Assembly (NCBI RefSeq): GCF_002278075.1
Contig: NZ_CP022991.1
Location: 558,001-622,000 of the forward strand
DNA: 64,000 bases
Direction of reading: 5' to 3'
Source: Paraburkholderia aromaticivorans
Lineage (GTDB): Bacteria; Pseudomonadota; Gammaproteobacteria; Burkholderiales; Burkholderiaceae
The position numbers were made by a program, and so were the translations under genes. The notes beneath the pieces are model-generated. The model had not been told where the DNA came from. It did not search any database and was given only the letters and a program-made list of their open reading frames with translations. Each line of letters starts with the position of its first letter. Position 1 is the first letter of the stretch. Positions 18,241 through 27,309 of the stretch are shown here, piece after piece.

Positions 18241-18675
18241 CTTTATCGAATGCGCCGCAGCGAGTTCGCGCTGTCCACTGTTTGCTTCGCAGGCGTTCTC
18301 ATGGTTGGTGTCGTGCAGGGCATCTTCATTGCTATTGGCCTGTCGCTGCTGTCATTTGTCTGGCGCGCGTGACACCCTTACGACGCCATTCTGGGCAAGA
18401 TCGAGGGGGGGCCTGGTTATCACGATGTTGTACGACACCCTGAAGCAAAACAGGTTCCCGGCCTTCTGCTGATTCGCTGGGATGCGCCACCCTTTTTCGC
18501 GAATGCGGAGACTTTTAGCCAGCACGTGCGACGGGATATCGCACAAGCGGCGCAGCCACCTGAATGGCTGGTCGTTGCCGCGGAGCCGATCACCGATATT
18601 GACGTTACCGCTGCTGACATGCTCTCCAGGCTTGATCATTCGCCGGAACTCAAGGTGCGAATTGCATCCCGGTAG
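18241..18675 (+). pseudogene. remnant of a SulP-family anion permease with STAS domain
   Basis: The plus-strand frame contains the last membrane helices (FAGVLMVGVVQGIFIAIGLS), then an in-frame TGA at 18370-18372, then HPYDAILGKIEGGPGYHDVV, VPGLLLIRWDAPPFFANAET and AAEPITDIDVTAAD. The latter three are landmarks of the SulP C-terminal STAS domain. The N-terminal transport core is gone and the end runs to TAG at 18673, overlapping the patatin gene's 3' end. It is non-functional. Confidence 0.75.
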
Positions 18676-19640
18676 CCGCGCTCGATCCGGCGTCGTGTGG
18701 ACGAACGGGAAAAGTCAGTTGCCGCACCAATCGATTCCTGCCCATCGCTGGATATCAGCACGAAGCGGTCGATTTTCCGGTGCGCCATCAAGCGTCTGTA
18801 CGCCGGGTGTTGACGCAACGGGCTCGCTGTCGGCAGTTCCTGATCGAGATGTTCAATCAGATCGAGATAGCCGTTGAACTGTTCGAAAAGCTTGAGATCG
18901 AGCCGCAGTTTTCCAAAGAAATAGATCTGCAACAGACGGCCCACTACGTCCGACATCGTTTGAGGTGTCGACGGCGAGATATGACTTGCATCCATCGCGA
19001 TCAGTTCGCGTTTTACGTCGGGATCGTCGGCGTCGATCTGCTCCAGCGCGTTGATGGCGCACCGCAACGGAGTGTTGGAGACAAGGCCACCATCCCAATA
19101 CGGCTTGTCGTCGATGAAAGTCATCGGAAATGCCGGTGGCAAACTCGCGCTCGCGATGACATGATCGACAGTTAAGCCGTCCCTGTTATCAAATTCCTCA
19201 TAGGCGCCGGTCGTGGCATTCACCGCGGTGATGATTACTCGCGTCGCACTTGCGTTCAGCCTGTCGAAATCTACCGACTCCGTCAGCCATTCTCTTAGCG
19301 GTGCCATGTCCATAATACTGGTGGCGATCAACGGCGCCAGGAGAAAACTCGGGGCCATGCGGATCATTCCGTGCGCGCCGAACATCGCCAACCATGCGTC
19401 CAGTCCGGGCATCGCCGGAAGAGTGGAGACGGAAAATCTGTCCCACATTTCTTCAAGGGTTTCAAGAGGATCGCCCTTTGCTCCGGCGAGGACAGCCGCG
19501 GCCAGAGCGCCGATCGATACGCCGGTTATCACATGCGAGCGGAAGTTCTGGCGCTGGAAGATGGCTTTGATTGCGCCGAATTCATAAGCTCCCAGTGCAC
19601 CGCCGCCCTGCAAGACGATTGCCGTAAGCATGCTAGACAT
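18636..19640 (-). CDS. patatin-like phospholipase
   Basis: The 334-residue enzyme has the full patatin signature: the oxyanion loop GGGALGAYE (12-20), nucleophile Ser42 in GVSIG, and the dyad Asp183 in YWDGGLVSNTP. It should hydrolyse acyl esters of phospholipids. No signal peptide is evident. C-terminal to the catalytic part is a patatin-associated helical region (about 230-320). In Burkholderia, similar patatins occur with PPK2, SulP permeases and cation ATPases in low-oxygen stress islands, which matches the debris and genes around it. The frame is intact, unlike both neighbours. Confidence 0.87.
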   Translation of the reverse strand: MSSMLTAIVLQGGGALGAYEFGAIKAIFQRQNFRSHVITGVSIGALAAAVLAGAKGDPLETLEEMWDRFSVSTLPAMPGLDAWLAMFGAHGMIRMAPSFLLAPLIATSIMDMAPLREWLTESVDFDRLNASATRVIITAVNATTGAYEEFDNRDGLTVDHVIASASLPPAFPMTFIDDKPYWDGGLVSNTPLRCAINALEQIDADDPDVKRELIAMDASHISPSTPQTMSDVVGRLLQIYFFGKLRLDLKLFEQFNGYLDLIEHLDQELPTASPLRQHPAYRRLMAHRKIDRFVLISSDGQESIGAATDFSRSSTRRRIERGYRDAIRTLSSGE

Positions 19641-19783
19641 GGCGACACCGCCAGGTCATCGAGCGTCGATTAAAGTCGCGATGGTTGAGCATGACCCACT
19701 TCCAAGTGGGTGGATGGCACTCACTTACCGCACTTCCGGAGCGGGCCCCGCTTGTAGTCCTGACTTCGCTCAATTTCCGTTCC

Positions 19784-20657
19784 TCATTTCTCGAGCAGCG
19801 CATGAATTGACTGCAATTCCCTTCTGCGGTCAGCGCTTGCCTTCGGATAGGTCATTTCAATTTCGTCAAGCGTCTCGATACGATCCTCGACACGATCAGC
19901 CTGGCGTTCTCCTTGTCGTCGGCCGGCACGATGTACCAGGGAGGCACGCTGGGTGCTGGTTGCATTGAAGCATTCCCCATAGGCATTCATGTACTGGTTC
20001 CAGTACTGCCGTTCCTCGACATCGGCAACACTGAATTTCCAGTTCTTTTCAGGGTCGTCTATGCGTTGCAGGAAGCGTTTGCGCTGCTCTTCCTTCCAGA
20101 TCTGAAGGTAGAACTTGACGATCCGCGTGCCGTTCCCGGAAAGGTGTAACTCCGGGTCCACGATCGAACGAAAGCGGTCATACCACACGGCCTTCTCGTC
20201 GAGCAGTGCATCCGGCAGGCCCTCGTTACGAAGAATCTCGGGATGGACGCGGGCAATCAACACCTCCTCGTAGTAGGACCGGTTGAAGATGCCGATTCGC
20301 CCGCGCTCTGGCAGATCGCGCGTGGTGCGGCAGAGAAAGTAAGTCGTGCTGCAACTCAATGGGGCTGGGATGTTTGAAGCTGAAAACCTGACAACCCTGC
20401 GGGTCCACGCCGGACATGACATGCTTGATGGCGCCATCCTTGCCGGCCGCTCCCGACGCCTGGAAGATAAGCAGAACAGCATAGCGGTTGAAGGCATAGA
20501 CCAACTGCTGCAGAGAGCTCAGGCGGGCGACATGCTCACCGCGCAATTGCTGGTAGTGTTCCCGAGACCTGTACACGGGCGCCACTTTCGTTGGCCACTT
20601 GTCGAGCTTGACCCTTCCGCCTTCCGGGACACGAAAATCCCCCGAACTGATCTCCAT
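19784..20657 (-). pseudogene. ppk2: frameshifted polyphosphate kinase 2 (PPK2)
   Basis: The N-terminal frame (20657 to about 20340) carries YAVLLIFQASGAAGKDGAI, the PPK2 Walker A segment, and VFSFKHPSPIELQHD. A frameshift near 20340 moves the reading to RTTRDLPERGRIGIFNRSYY and VHPEILRNEGLP. A second shift is needed for PPWYIVPADDKENARLIVSR, and a third for MTYPKASADRRRELQSI. Every PPK2 block is present, but three indels break it, so it is a recent pseudogene. PPK2 enzymes use polyphosphate to phosphorylate nucleotides. Confidence 0.82.
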
Positions 20658-20675
20658 GTTGATCCTCGTAACCGC

Positions 20676-21075
20676 TCAAGGTCGGTAGGCTTGTCGCCAG
20701 GGGAATCCGGCAACGCAGATCTGTGCCGCAAAGCCGATCCCTTTAGCGATCGACGCGATACCCGAAACATACCGTGCCGGAGATTCACCGAATGCGAATA
20801 CAGCGACACCAGGTTCTGCGACCACGAGAACGATGAAGCCCACGATCCCAATCAGAAGACGACTACGCCTATCGGCGTTGCAGATTGAACCACTGCACGC
20901 TCCGTTGAGCAACCTTCCAACTGGCCGTAAGCATGATTGGCGTGTCCAGTACCACGGAGGCAGTTACGCCGAGATGCGACACCAGCACCAGGATGCGTAT
21001 TGCACCAAGAGCGACTCCGATCGCAAAGACTATACGAGGATGGGCAATCCCCGCCCTGACCTATGGGGAGTCCCC
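20676..21075 (-). pseudogene. decayed small membrane protein
   Basis: A minus-strand frame without a start gives RIVFAIGVALGAIRILVLVS, then TPIMLTASWKVAQRSVQWF and a stop. The overlapping frame continues RLLIGIVGFIVLVVAEPGVA and KGIGFAAQICVAGFPW. Together they resemble a four-helix inner-membrane protein common near oxidoreductases and stress genes in proteobacteria. The frameshift and missing start imply loss of function. The family is unnamed. Confidence 0.42.
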
Positions 21076-21245
21076 GTACGCCGAACGGAGTGGAGTTCAT
21101 GGCAGTTACATCCGCGCGGCAGGAGCCAATTTAGTACCAGCATTTCGCATGTCAGGTCTGGCGGGGCGGTGGATCCGTCGACGGCGATGCAGTCCGGGCT
21201 CGCAGCAACTGATCTTTACGGTAGTCGTGATCGCGTGCCAGGGGA

Positions 21246-21259
21246 TTGACCTATATCAA
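21246..21259. promoter_or_regulatory. FNR/ANR-like box
   Basis: TTGACCTATATCAA matches the oxygen-responsive FNR/ANR consensus TTGAT-N4-ATCAA at nine of ten specified bases. It lies about 340 bp upstream of the exported-protein gene at 21596. Confidence 0.5.
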
Positions 21260-21377
21260 CCTGTTCGGCGGCCCTTCCATTTGAAGGACCGTTTCCGGTT
21301 TTCCAGACCTGCACTCGTCGTTATCTCTCCGGTCTGAATTTGCGTGATCGGATTCATGGCGACGCGCACAGTGAAGG

Positions 21378-21391
21378 TTGACCTTGATCAA
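21378..21391. promoter_or_regulatory. FNR/ANR-like box
   Basis: TTGACCTTGATCAA again matches nine of ten specified FNR/ANR bases. If it acts at -41.5, transcription would begin near 21426, about 170 bp before the ATG at 21596. Confidence 0.5.
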
Positions 21392-21595
21392 GGGCGCGCA
21401 CGCAGGCGGGGAAGACCATGCAGGATACCAGTGAGAGCAGCGACCTTTGCGTGCGGCCCAAACCGGTCAACCACAAGCGAAGTCTCCTGCGAGCGACGGA
21501 AAACCAAAGCCGGGTTCGCTGAGCCACGCATCCTGCTTGGAGGGGTTGATCCCGGTCGGCAGCAATCAGGCGCGACAAGTTTGTGGAGGTGTGCA

Positions 21596-22087
21596 ATGCA
21601 TCGAGGCGTTACATTGATTATGGCAAGCGTGATCAGCCTGCTCGCTGCCACAGCTGCTGCGGCATATGCGGATGAGCCAACGCAAAGCATCACGGAAAAC
21701 GGCTTGAGGGTCCACTACGGCGTGATGCCTGCTACGAAAGCGCAAATGGTCGAGCGAGGCGCCGATGCCTCCCAAAAAGGCGCTGAGACCACCCCAGGAT
21801 CGTCGAGTTATCACCTGGTGGTCGCGCTCTTCCGTAGCAACACCGACGAACGCATCAAAGATGCGACCGTGGTTGCTACGGTCAAGGGACCCAAGGGGCC
21901 AAAAGGCAACGCCCATTCACGCCCCGTCACAAAGCGGCTCCGCCCCATGGTGATCGGTGACTCGGTCACCTACGGAAACTACTTCGACATGCGTTGGCGA
22001 GGCGTATATCACGTAAGCCTCACTGTCACGCAGAAGAATGAATCAAAGGCCGTGAAAGCCAGCTTCGACGTGGATCAGCAGTTCTGA
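21596..22087 (+). CDS. small exported hypothetical protein
   Basis: The 163-residue protein starts at an ATG five bases after GGAGGTG. It has a Sec signal peptide (hydrophobic core MASVISLLAATAAAAYADEP, cleavage near Ala-Asp). The mature part looks like an all-beta periplasmic domain (SYHLVVALFRSNTDERIKDA, then VIGDSVTYGNYFDMRWRGVY), similar in style to iron/copper-associated FixH- or CopC-like folds. No family is certain. Two FNR/ANR-like boxes upstream suggest induction at low oxygen. The longer frame from 21344 lacks the signal and is rejected. Confidence 0.72.
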   Translation: MHRGVTLIMASVISLLAATAAAAYADEPTQSITENGLRVHYGVMPATKAQMVERGADASQKGAETTPGSSSYHLVVALFRSNTDERIKDATVVATVKGPKGPKGNAHSRPVTKRLRPMVIGDSVTYGNYFDMRWRGVYHVSLTVTQKNESKAVKASFDVDQQF

Positions 22088-22124
22088 TTCCCAACGTCCC
22101 GGCGAAGTCGGCACGAGCACTTAC

Positions 22125-22601
22125 CTATCTGGCGGGCATCCTGGGACCTGCTGGCAACCGGATCACATAGATGCGGCCCGGCAAGTCTCCTGCAGCCTCG
22201 TCTTCGTTGTACGTGAAATAGACAAGCGAGTGACGTTCAGTGTCCAGTACCCGGATTATATGGAGCGAGTCGAAAGTTGGATCTGACTCTGCCGTGAATA
22301 CCTGCGCCTGCCTGGGAACAGTTCCGGCAATGCGGATGTTGCCTGTCTGATGGCAGGAAGCTGTCGAGTTCGTCCCATGGGTGATGCGTCCACTTCCCAG
22401 TGCGCCCTCGGAATGCGACTCTGAGACATAGCAGGTCACGCCTTTCACAAGGGGATCGTCGTAAGCCGAAATGGCGATGTGAGAGCCATATCGCTGGGTA
22501 TGCGTTTCGATGGTCGCCAGCTCTTTGGCTATGACAATGGAAGACGAAAATATCAGCAGCGCACCCAGGATGCTCCACCGCCCTGGAAACAGCTTGATCA
22601 T
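22125..22601 (-). CDS. creA: CreA family protein
   Basis: This protein of about 158 residues has an N-terminal signal-anchor or signal peptide (ILGALLIFSSSIVIA). Its CreA (PF05981) core is DDPLVKGVTCYVSESHSEG, STASCHQTGNIRIAG and LHIIRVLDTERHSLVYFTYN. The two Cys residues are conserved in the family and may form a disulfide in the periplasm. GGAGG stands six bases before the ATG at 22601 and three before the one at 22604, so the first is favoured. CreA proteins have no proven function. The gene is divergent from the next exported-protein gene across an FNR-like box. Confidence 0.83.
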   Translation of the reverse strand: MIKLFPGRWSILGALLIFSSSIVIAKELATIETHTQRYGSHIAISAYDDPLVKGVTCYVSESHSEGALGSGRITHGTNSTASCHQTGNIRIAGTVPRQAQVFTAESDPTFDSLHIIRVLDTERHSLVYFTYNEDEAAGDLPGRIYVIRLPAGPRMPAR

Positions 22602-22699
22602 CATCCACCTCCGGGCATCCGACACTCAGATCTTCGGCCCGCACAACGCTGCAACAACGGATCGCTGAGTTCAGGCTATTTCACCCGGAAGTCAGCTGC

Positions 22700-22713
22700 T
22701 TGATGCAGGTCAA
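22700..22713. promoter_or_regulatory. FNR/ANR-like box in divergent promoter region
   Basis: TTGATGCAGGTCAA matches nine of ten specified FNR/ANR positions. It lies between the divergent creA-like gene (start 22601) and the exported-protein gene at 22868. A related half-site, GGGGATTGACC, occurs at 22782-22792 and repeats the context of the box at 21246. Confidence 0.45.
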
Positions 22714-22867
22714 CGCCGGCGTGTTCGCCTGGCGTCATTCTGAAAATGGGTCTGCGGTTTGCACAGGGCGTCTTTCGGTAGGGGATTGACCATTCCTTGT
22801 CCACGCGACGGCAAATCACAGCTTCGGTCGCCTGCGCCGCCAGAAAGTTCGCATATCGAGAATTACC

Positions 22868-23341
22868 ATGTTCGTGAACGCCCGCGTTTCATTGCTTCTA
22901 CCTCTCATGTTCTGCGCCTGGGCAAGTGGCGCTGCGCTCGCGCAATCGCTGCCGCAACCCGCTTCGCAAAACGGCGTCTCGTATATAACCGGTGGTGTGG
23001 GCCAAGATGAAGTTCAGGCATTTCGCGCCGCAGCTCCAAGGTATAACCTTCGCATGACATTCGCGTCGAAGGCAGGGAGCTATCTGTCCGACGTCGATGT
23101 AACGATAACGTCGGGAGCCGGACGGCGAGTCCTGACCGTTCGGACAGAGGGACCGTTCCTCTTTGTCCGTCTACCTGCAGGGCGCTATCAGATTGGGGCG
23201 CAAAGGCGTCACATCACGGAAACCAGAAGGGTCCAGGTGCCCGCACGTGGCGGAGCTGAATTGCGTTTCTACTGGCACGATCCGGATCGTCACGGAGTCG
23301 TGCACATCTGCAAAAGCTGTCCAGATTCGGGCCGCCCCTGA
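22868..23341 (+). CDS. exported protein with carboxypeptidase-regulatory-like fold
   Basis: The 157-residue product has a signal peptide (LLLPLMFCAWASGAALAQ, cleavage after Ala-Gln). The mature domain includes LSDVDVTITSGAGRRVLTV and PFLFVRLPAGRYQIGAQ, the pattern of a carboxypeptidase regulatory-like or transthyretin-type beta sandwich. A C-terminal Cys pair (ICKSC) may bind metal or form a disulfide. It ends 44 bases before the P-type ATPase and is probably co-transcribed, suggesting a periplasmic accessory role. The function is unknown. Confidence 0.68.
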   Translation: MFVNARVSLLLPLMFCAWASGAALAQSLPQPASQNGVSYITGGVGQDEVQAFRAAAPRYNLRMTFASKAGSYLSDVDVTITSGAGRRVLTVRTEGPFLFVRLPAGRYQIGAQRRHITETRRVQVPARGGAELRFYWHDPDRHGVVHICKSCPDSGRP

Positions 23342-23385
23342 GCGGCCTGTTCCGTTTCGCAATCCGCGTACTGACCGACACCAGA

Positions 23386-25890
23386 ATGCAGACAAATCCC
23401 GTTGAGCCTGTCCCGGACGTAGTCCCTGCCCACGGCGAATTGTCACCACCGGTCGGGCACGCCGACAGGAAGCGGGGGCTGTCGAGCGCACGGGTGGACG
23501 AGCAGCGTGCCCGCTTCGGCCGCAACGTCGTGGACTCAACGGCGCGGCGCACCTGGTGGCAGACCCTGTCGGAGGTAGTCCGTGAGCCCATGTTCCTTCT
23601 GTTGCTCGCTGCGAGCGGTATCTATTTCGTGCTCGGGGACGTTTCGGAAGCGCTGACGCTCCTCGCGTTCGTGATGGGGATTGTCTTTCTCACGGTTTTT
23701 CAAAGTCACCGCACCGCGCAGGTTCTCGACTCTCTTCGCGAACTGTCTGCGCCCCGCGCGCAGGTACTTCGAGATGGACAGCGGCAACTCGTTTCCGCTT
23801 CTGAACTAGTGCCCGGCGACGTGGTTTTCGTCGACGAAGGCGCACGCGTGCCCGCTGACGGCGCCGTGATGGAGGCTCACGAGCTGAGCGTAGACGAGTC
23901 GCTGCTGACAGGCGAGTCCGTTTCGGTGAACAAGTCGGTGGCGCGAGCCAATGCACTTCCGGAGGAGGATCCTGGCGGGCAGCTTTATTTCGGGTCAATG
24001 GTGGTGCAGGGTCAGGGGCAGATGATCGTGACTGCGACCGGGCCGAATACGACGCTCGGTCGCATTGGCAAGTCGTTGACCGGCATCACGGAAGCACGCT
24101 CGCCGTTGCAACTGGAGACGAGAACCTTCGTCAATCGCTTTGCGCTGGCTGCGATCGCACTGTGTCTGCTGCTGGTCGCGGCTTATCGCTGGCGCTCCGG
24201 GGAATGGCTCCCGGGCGTGCTCGCCGGGATCACGCTGGCCATGGGGATTCTTCCCGAAGAGATTCCGGTGATACTGACCGTGTTCATGGCACTAGGGGCT
24301 CGCCGCATCGCCAACGAAGGCGTACTAACACGCCGTATGAGCGCCATCGAAACCCTTGGCCAGACGTCGGTGCTGTGCGTCGACAAGACGGGCACACTGA
24401 CGCAAAACCGCATGTCCGTGAGCGTGCTCTTCGCGCAAGGAAAGCGGCAAGTCATCGATCAGGCCACTCAGCGTATTGACGAGACATATCACGAACTCAT
24501 CGAATATCTGGTGCTCGCCAGCGAAATCGAGCCGGTCGATCCCATGGAGCGGGCATTTCACGAAACAGGCCGGGTTGGACTCGCCGGCACCGGACGTCTC
24601 CACAAGGACTGGTTGCTGGTTCATGAGTACGCGCTGACACCGGAGTTGCCGGCCATGTCCCACGCATGGCACACGCCAGAACTCGACCATCACGCAGTGG
24701 CCTGCAAGGGCGCGCCGGAGGCGGTCTGTGCTTTGTGTCACCTGGAGGAGCGGGAAACGCAGACTGTCCTCGATCAGGCCGCGCAGATGGCGTCGGGCGG
24801 ACTGCGGGTGCTGGGGGTGGCCAAGGCACGGCACTCACATCCCGACTGGCCGGAAAAGCAGCATGACTTCGAGTTCTCTTTCGTGGGGCTGGTCGGTCTA
24901 TTAGACCCTGTCCGTCCGGAGGTCGCGGGCGCTATCGCGGAATGTCAGGCAGCCGGCATCCGCGTGGTGATGATCACCGGCGACTATCCATCGACGGCGC
25001 GGGCTATTGCGGCCGAGGTCGGCATCGACGGCACGCGAATCGTGACTGGGCAGGAAGTGTCAGCGATGGACGACGCACAACTTCGCGATGCCATAAAGAA
25101 CGTTGATGCATTCGCCCGCGTCAAACCGGAGCAGAAGCTAAGGCTCGTCAACGCGCTCCGGGAGAGTGGCCAGGTGGTCGCGATGACGGGCGACGGTGTG
25201 AACGACGCGCCCGCACTTAAGGCGGCGCACATCGGCATTGCGATGGGGTTGCGCGGCGCCGAAGTTGCGCGCGAGGTCGCCTCGCTGGTCCTGCTGCGTG
25301 ACGACTTCGCGCCGATCGTGTCGGCAATCCGGCTAGGAAGGCGTATCTACGCAAATCTCGTGCAGGCGATCAGCTACACGGTTGCCGTTCACATTCCGAT
25401 GATAGCCGCCACCATGTTTCCGGTTCTTGTTGGCTGGCCGCCGATGTTGGCGCCGGTTCACGTCGTTTTTCTGCAACTGGTGATCGATCCCGTCTGCTCG
25501 GTCGTGTTCGAGAACGAGCCTGAACGCGAGAACCTGATGCGTTTGCCACCGCGCCGTGCCGGCGCGCGCCTGCTGTCGAACCGCGCGTTGGGACAAGGGG
25601 CGATGGCAGGCGCGCTAGCCGCCATGCTGGTGCTCGGTCTATATGCGGGCTTGCTGACTCACGGTTACGACCTTCCTTTCGCTCGCACATTGTCATTCGT
25701 GGCGCTTGTGGCGTGCAATGTGGCGTTGATCTTTGTGATCCGACTATTTCCACAGACTGGGGTCCGCGCACGTCAGCAGAATCGCTACCTCTGGGTTGTT
25801 CCAGGTGTCACCGGCGCGGCGCTTCTGCTTCTCATGACCGTTCCTGCCCTGGCGCGACTGTTTGGACTGGTTGCGTTGCTGAGCGCCTGA
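23386..25890 (+). CDS. cation-translocating P-type ATPase
   Basis: This 834-residue P-type ATPase has an N-terminal cation-ATPase domain (30-100), the actuator motif LTGES (174-178), PEEIPV in the transport helix (290-295), the phosphorylated Asp333 in DKTGTLT, the KGAPEAVC nucleotide-site segment and the hinge GDGVNDAPALKAA. PEEIP instead of PEGLP or CPC separates it from classical Ca2+ and Cu+ pumps; the ion is not clear. It resembles the P2-type ATPases found in Burkholderia low-oxygen islands. A membrane protein follows 36 bases later. Confidence 0.87.
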   Translation: MQTNPVEPVPDVVPAHGELSPPVGHADRKRGLSSARVDEQRARFGRNVVDSTARRTWWQTLSEVVREPMFLLLLAASGIYFVLGDVSEALTLLAFVMGIVFLTVFQSHRTAQVLDSLRELSAPRAQVLRDGQRQLVSASELVPGDVVFVDEGARVPADGAVMEAHELSVDESLLTGESVSVNKSVARANALPEEDPGGQLYFGSMVVQGQGQMIVTATGPNTTLGRIGKSLTGITEARSPLQLETRTFVNRFALAAIALCLLLVAAYRWRSGEWLPGVLAGITLAMGILPEEIPVILTVFMALGARRIANEGVLTRRMSAIETLGQTSVLCVDKTGTLTQNRMSVSVLFAQGKRQVIDQATQRIDETYHELIEYLVLASEIEPVDPMERAFHETGRVGLAGTGRLHKDWLLVHEYALTPELPAMSHAWHTPELDHHAVACKGAPEAVCALCHLEERETQTVLDQAAQMASGGLRVLGVAKARHSHPDWPEKQHDFEFSFVGLVGLLDPVRPEVAGAIAECQAAGIRVVMITGDYPSTARAIAAEVGIDGTRIVTGQEVSAMDDAQLRDAIKNVDAFARVKPEQKLRLVNALRESGQVVAMTGDGVNDAPALKAAHIGIAMGLRGAEVAREVASLVLLRDDFAPIVSAIRLGRRIYANLVQAISYTVAVHIPMIAATMFPVLVGWPPMLAPVHVVFLQLVIDPVCSVVFENEPERENLMRLPPRRAGARLLSNRALGQGAMAGALAAMLVLGLYAGLLTHGYDLPFARTLSFVALVACNVALIFVIRLFPQTGVRARQQNRYLWVVPGVTGAALLLLMTVPALARLFGLVALLSA

Positions 25891-25926
25891 CGGTGCAGAT
25901 GGCAGGAAAACCTGGAGAATGTTCCT

Positions 25927-26547
25927 GTGATCTCGATGGCGGTACTCTTCGCAGCCATTTTGCTGCTCAACATCATTCCGGCCTTCGCCCCTCCCACCTG
26001 GATGGCAATGTCGTGGATAGGATTCAACCAGCCAGACCAGAACCCATTCCTGCTCGCAGTGATTGCCGCCTGTGCCGCGACAATGGGGCGCCTTATTCTC
26101 GCGCGATGCTCCGGATGGCTCGTACGCGGCCACCTGATGCGCGACGCGGACCGGCAAAACATCGATGTCGTGAAGGCGTGGCTCGAAAAGAGGAAGGCGG
26201 TGACTGCCGGTGTGCTGCTGCTGTATGCATTCAGTCCATTTCCATCGAACTATCTGTTCATCGCGTACGGGCTAACCGGGCTGAGGCTATGGCTCATCGG
26301 TGTGCCGTTCTTTTTCGGACGCCTCGCGAGCTATGCGGCCTGGACACATTTTGCGCAGGTCGCGCACTCGTACCTGGACCCGGAATTGGATCTCGAGGGA
26401 GGGTACCTGGGGGCCTACTTCGTCGTCACCCAACTGGCATTGCTGTGCCTCGTCTTCGTCCTGATGCGAATCGACTGGAGCGCTGCACTTAACGAGCACA
26501 GGCTCCACTTCAGGCGCCCCCGGCCCGGCGAGAATGCCCATACGTGA
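25927..26547 (+). CDS. hypothetical integral membrane protein
   Basis: The 206-residue protein starts at GTG preceded by GGAGAA. It has about five hydrophobic helices (AVLFAAILLLNIIPAFAPPT, LLAVIAACAATMGRLILARC, VLLLYAFSPFPSNYLFIAYG and two more). The PPTW, GR and FSPFPSNYLFIA segments recall VTT/DedA-like membrane proteins, but the match is loose. It follows the P-type ATPase closely and may work with it. No catalytic motif is seen. Confidence 0.65.
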   Translation: MISMAVLFAAILLLNIIPAFAPPTWMAMSWIGFNQPDQNPFLLAVIAACAATMGRLILARCSGWLVRGHLMRDADRQNIDVVKAWLEKRKAVTAGVLLLYAFSPFPSNYLFIAYGLTGLRLWLIGVPFFFGRLASYAAWTHFAQVAHSYLDPELDLEGGYLGAYFVVTQLALLCLVFVLMRIDWSAALNEHRLHFRRPRPGENAHT

Positions 26548-26573
26548 CTAACGTAACCGCGCTGCCGCTTGCA

Positions 26574-27274
26574 TCACGCAGGTGAACCCATAGAATCCAT
26601 GAATAGTGGATCAGTTGCTGCATGCGTCAAGGTAAAGATGAAGAATTCAGCCGGGAACGAACCATCAACAGCGGCGTTTGAGTGATGCGAGCTGTTCGGC
26701 CTGCGACGCTTCCGAGAAACCAGCGGGAGAGGCCGCGCCGGCCGTGTGTACCGACGACTACGAGATCCGTATGCCATCCTGATCGGGATCAGGACGCTGA
26801 TGCAGCGCCCGACCAATACGCACGCAATGCCTACCAGTCCGAGGACAAGATAGGTTCCAGTCTCCCTGATCGCGAGAATTTCCAGCCCGATCAGCAGGAA
26901 CAGCAAACTGTTTAGAATCTCGTCGATCAGTTGCCAGAACGTCTCTAGATACGCTTGCGTCTGCTCGGACATCGCCAGGTTCCGTTCATTGTTGCCCAGG
27001 AACAGCCCGGCGACGACCGCGGCGATCGGCCCTGACATATGAACCGCGTCGGCGAGTGCGTACGAACCCATGCATAGCGCGATGGAAAGCAGAACCTCGA
27101 CCTGATAGTCGTCGATCTTGCGAAGCAGGCGAAGCACAATCCAACCAAGAAGCCAGCCAAGCAAGATACCGCCAAGCGTTTCCTGGATAAAAGACCACGA
27201 CACGCCGGCAACGCTCGGATCACTCCGACCGGTAGCAATATCAAGGATCGTCAGAAAGATTACGAGGGTCGGCC
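26574..27274 (-). pseudogene. truncated NhaP-type cation/proton antiporter
   Basis: Recognisable sequence runs from the transposon edge near 27274 (TLVIFLTILDIATG) through SWSFIQETLGGILLGWLLGW, DYQVEVLLSIALCMGSYALA and MSGPIAAVVAGLFLGNNERN to FLLIGLEILAI. These are the middle helices of an NhaP (CPA1) antiporter. The N-terminal helices are missing at the Tn3-type end, and after about 26780 the reading becomes basic and unlike the family. Both ends are therefore lost. Confidence 0.75.
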
Positions 27275-27309
27275 GGGATTCGTTAATTTTTCGCCAAAAT
27301 GGCCTTAAG
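27275..27309. repeat. Tn3-type terminal inverted repeat (one end)
   Basis: The sequence starts GGGATTCGTTAATTTTTCG and ends CCTTAAG. It is about 35 bp, the length and inner TTAAG end of Tn3-family terminal repeats, and it overlaps the tnpA stop codon as usual. The other end was not found in the window. Confidence 0.55.

Larger units (their letters stand above)
21076..21595. other. 520-bp non-coding stretch with two FNR/ANR-like boxes
   Basis: No gene was recognised. The stretch precedes a small exported protein at 21596 and includes two near-consensus FNR/ANR sites, listed separately. Its main role appears regulatory. Confidence 0.5.
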
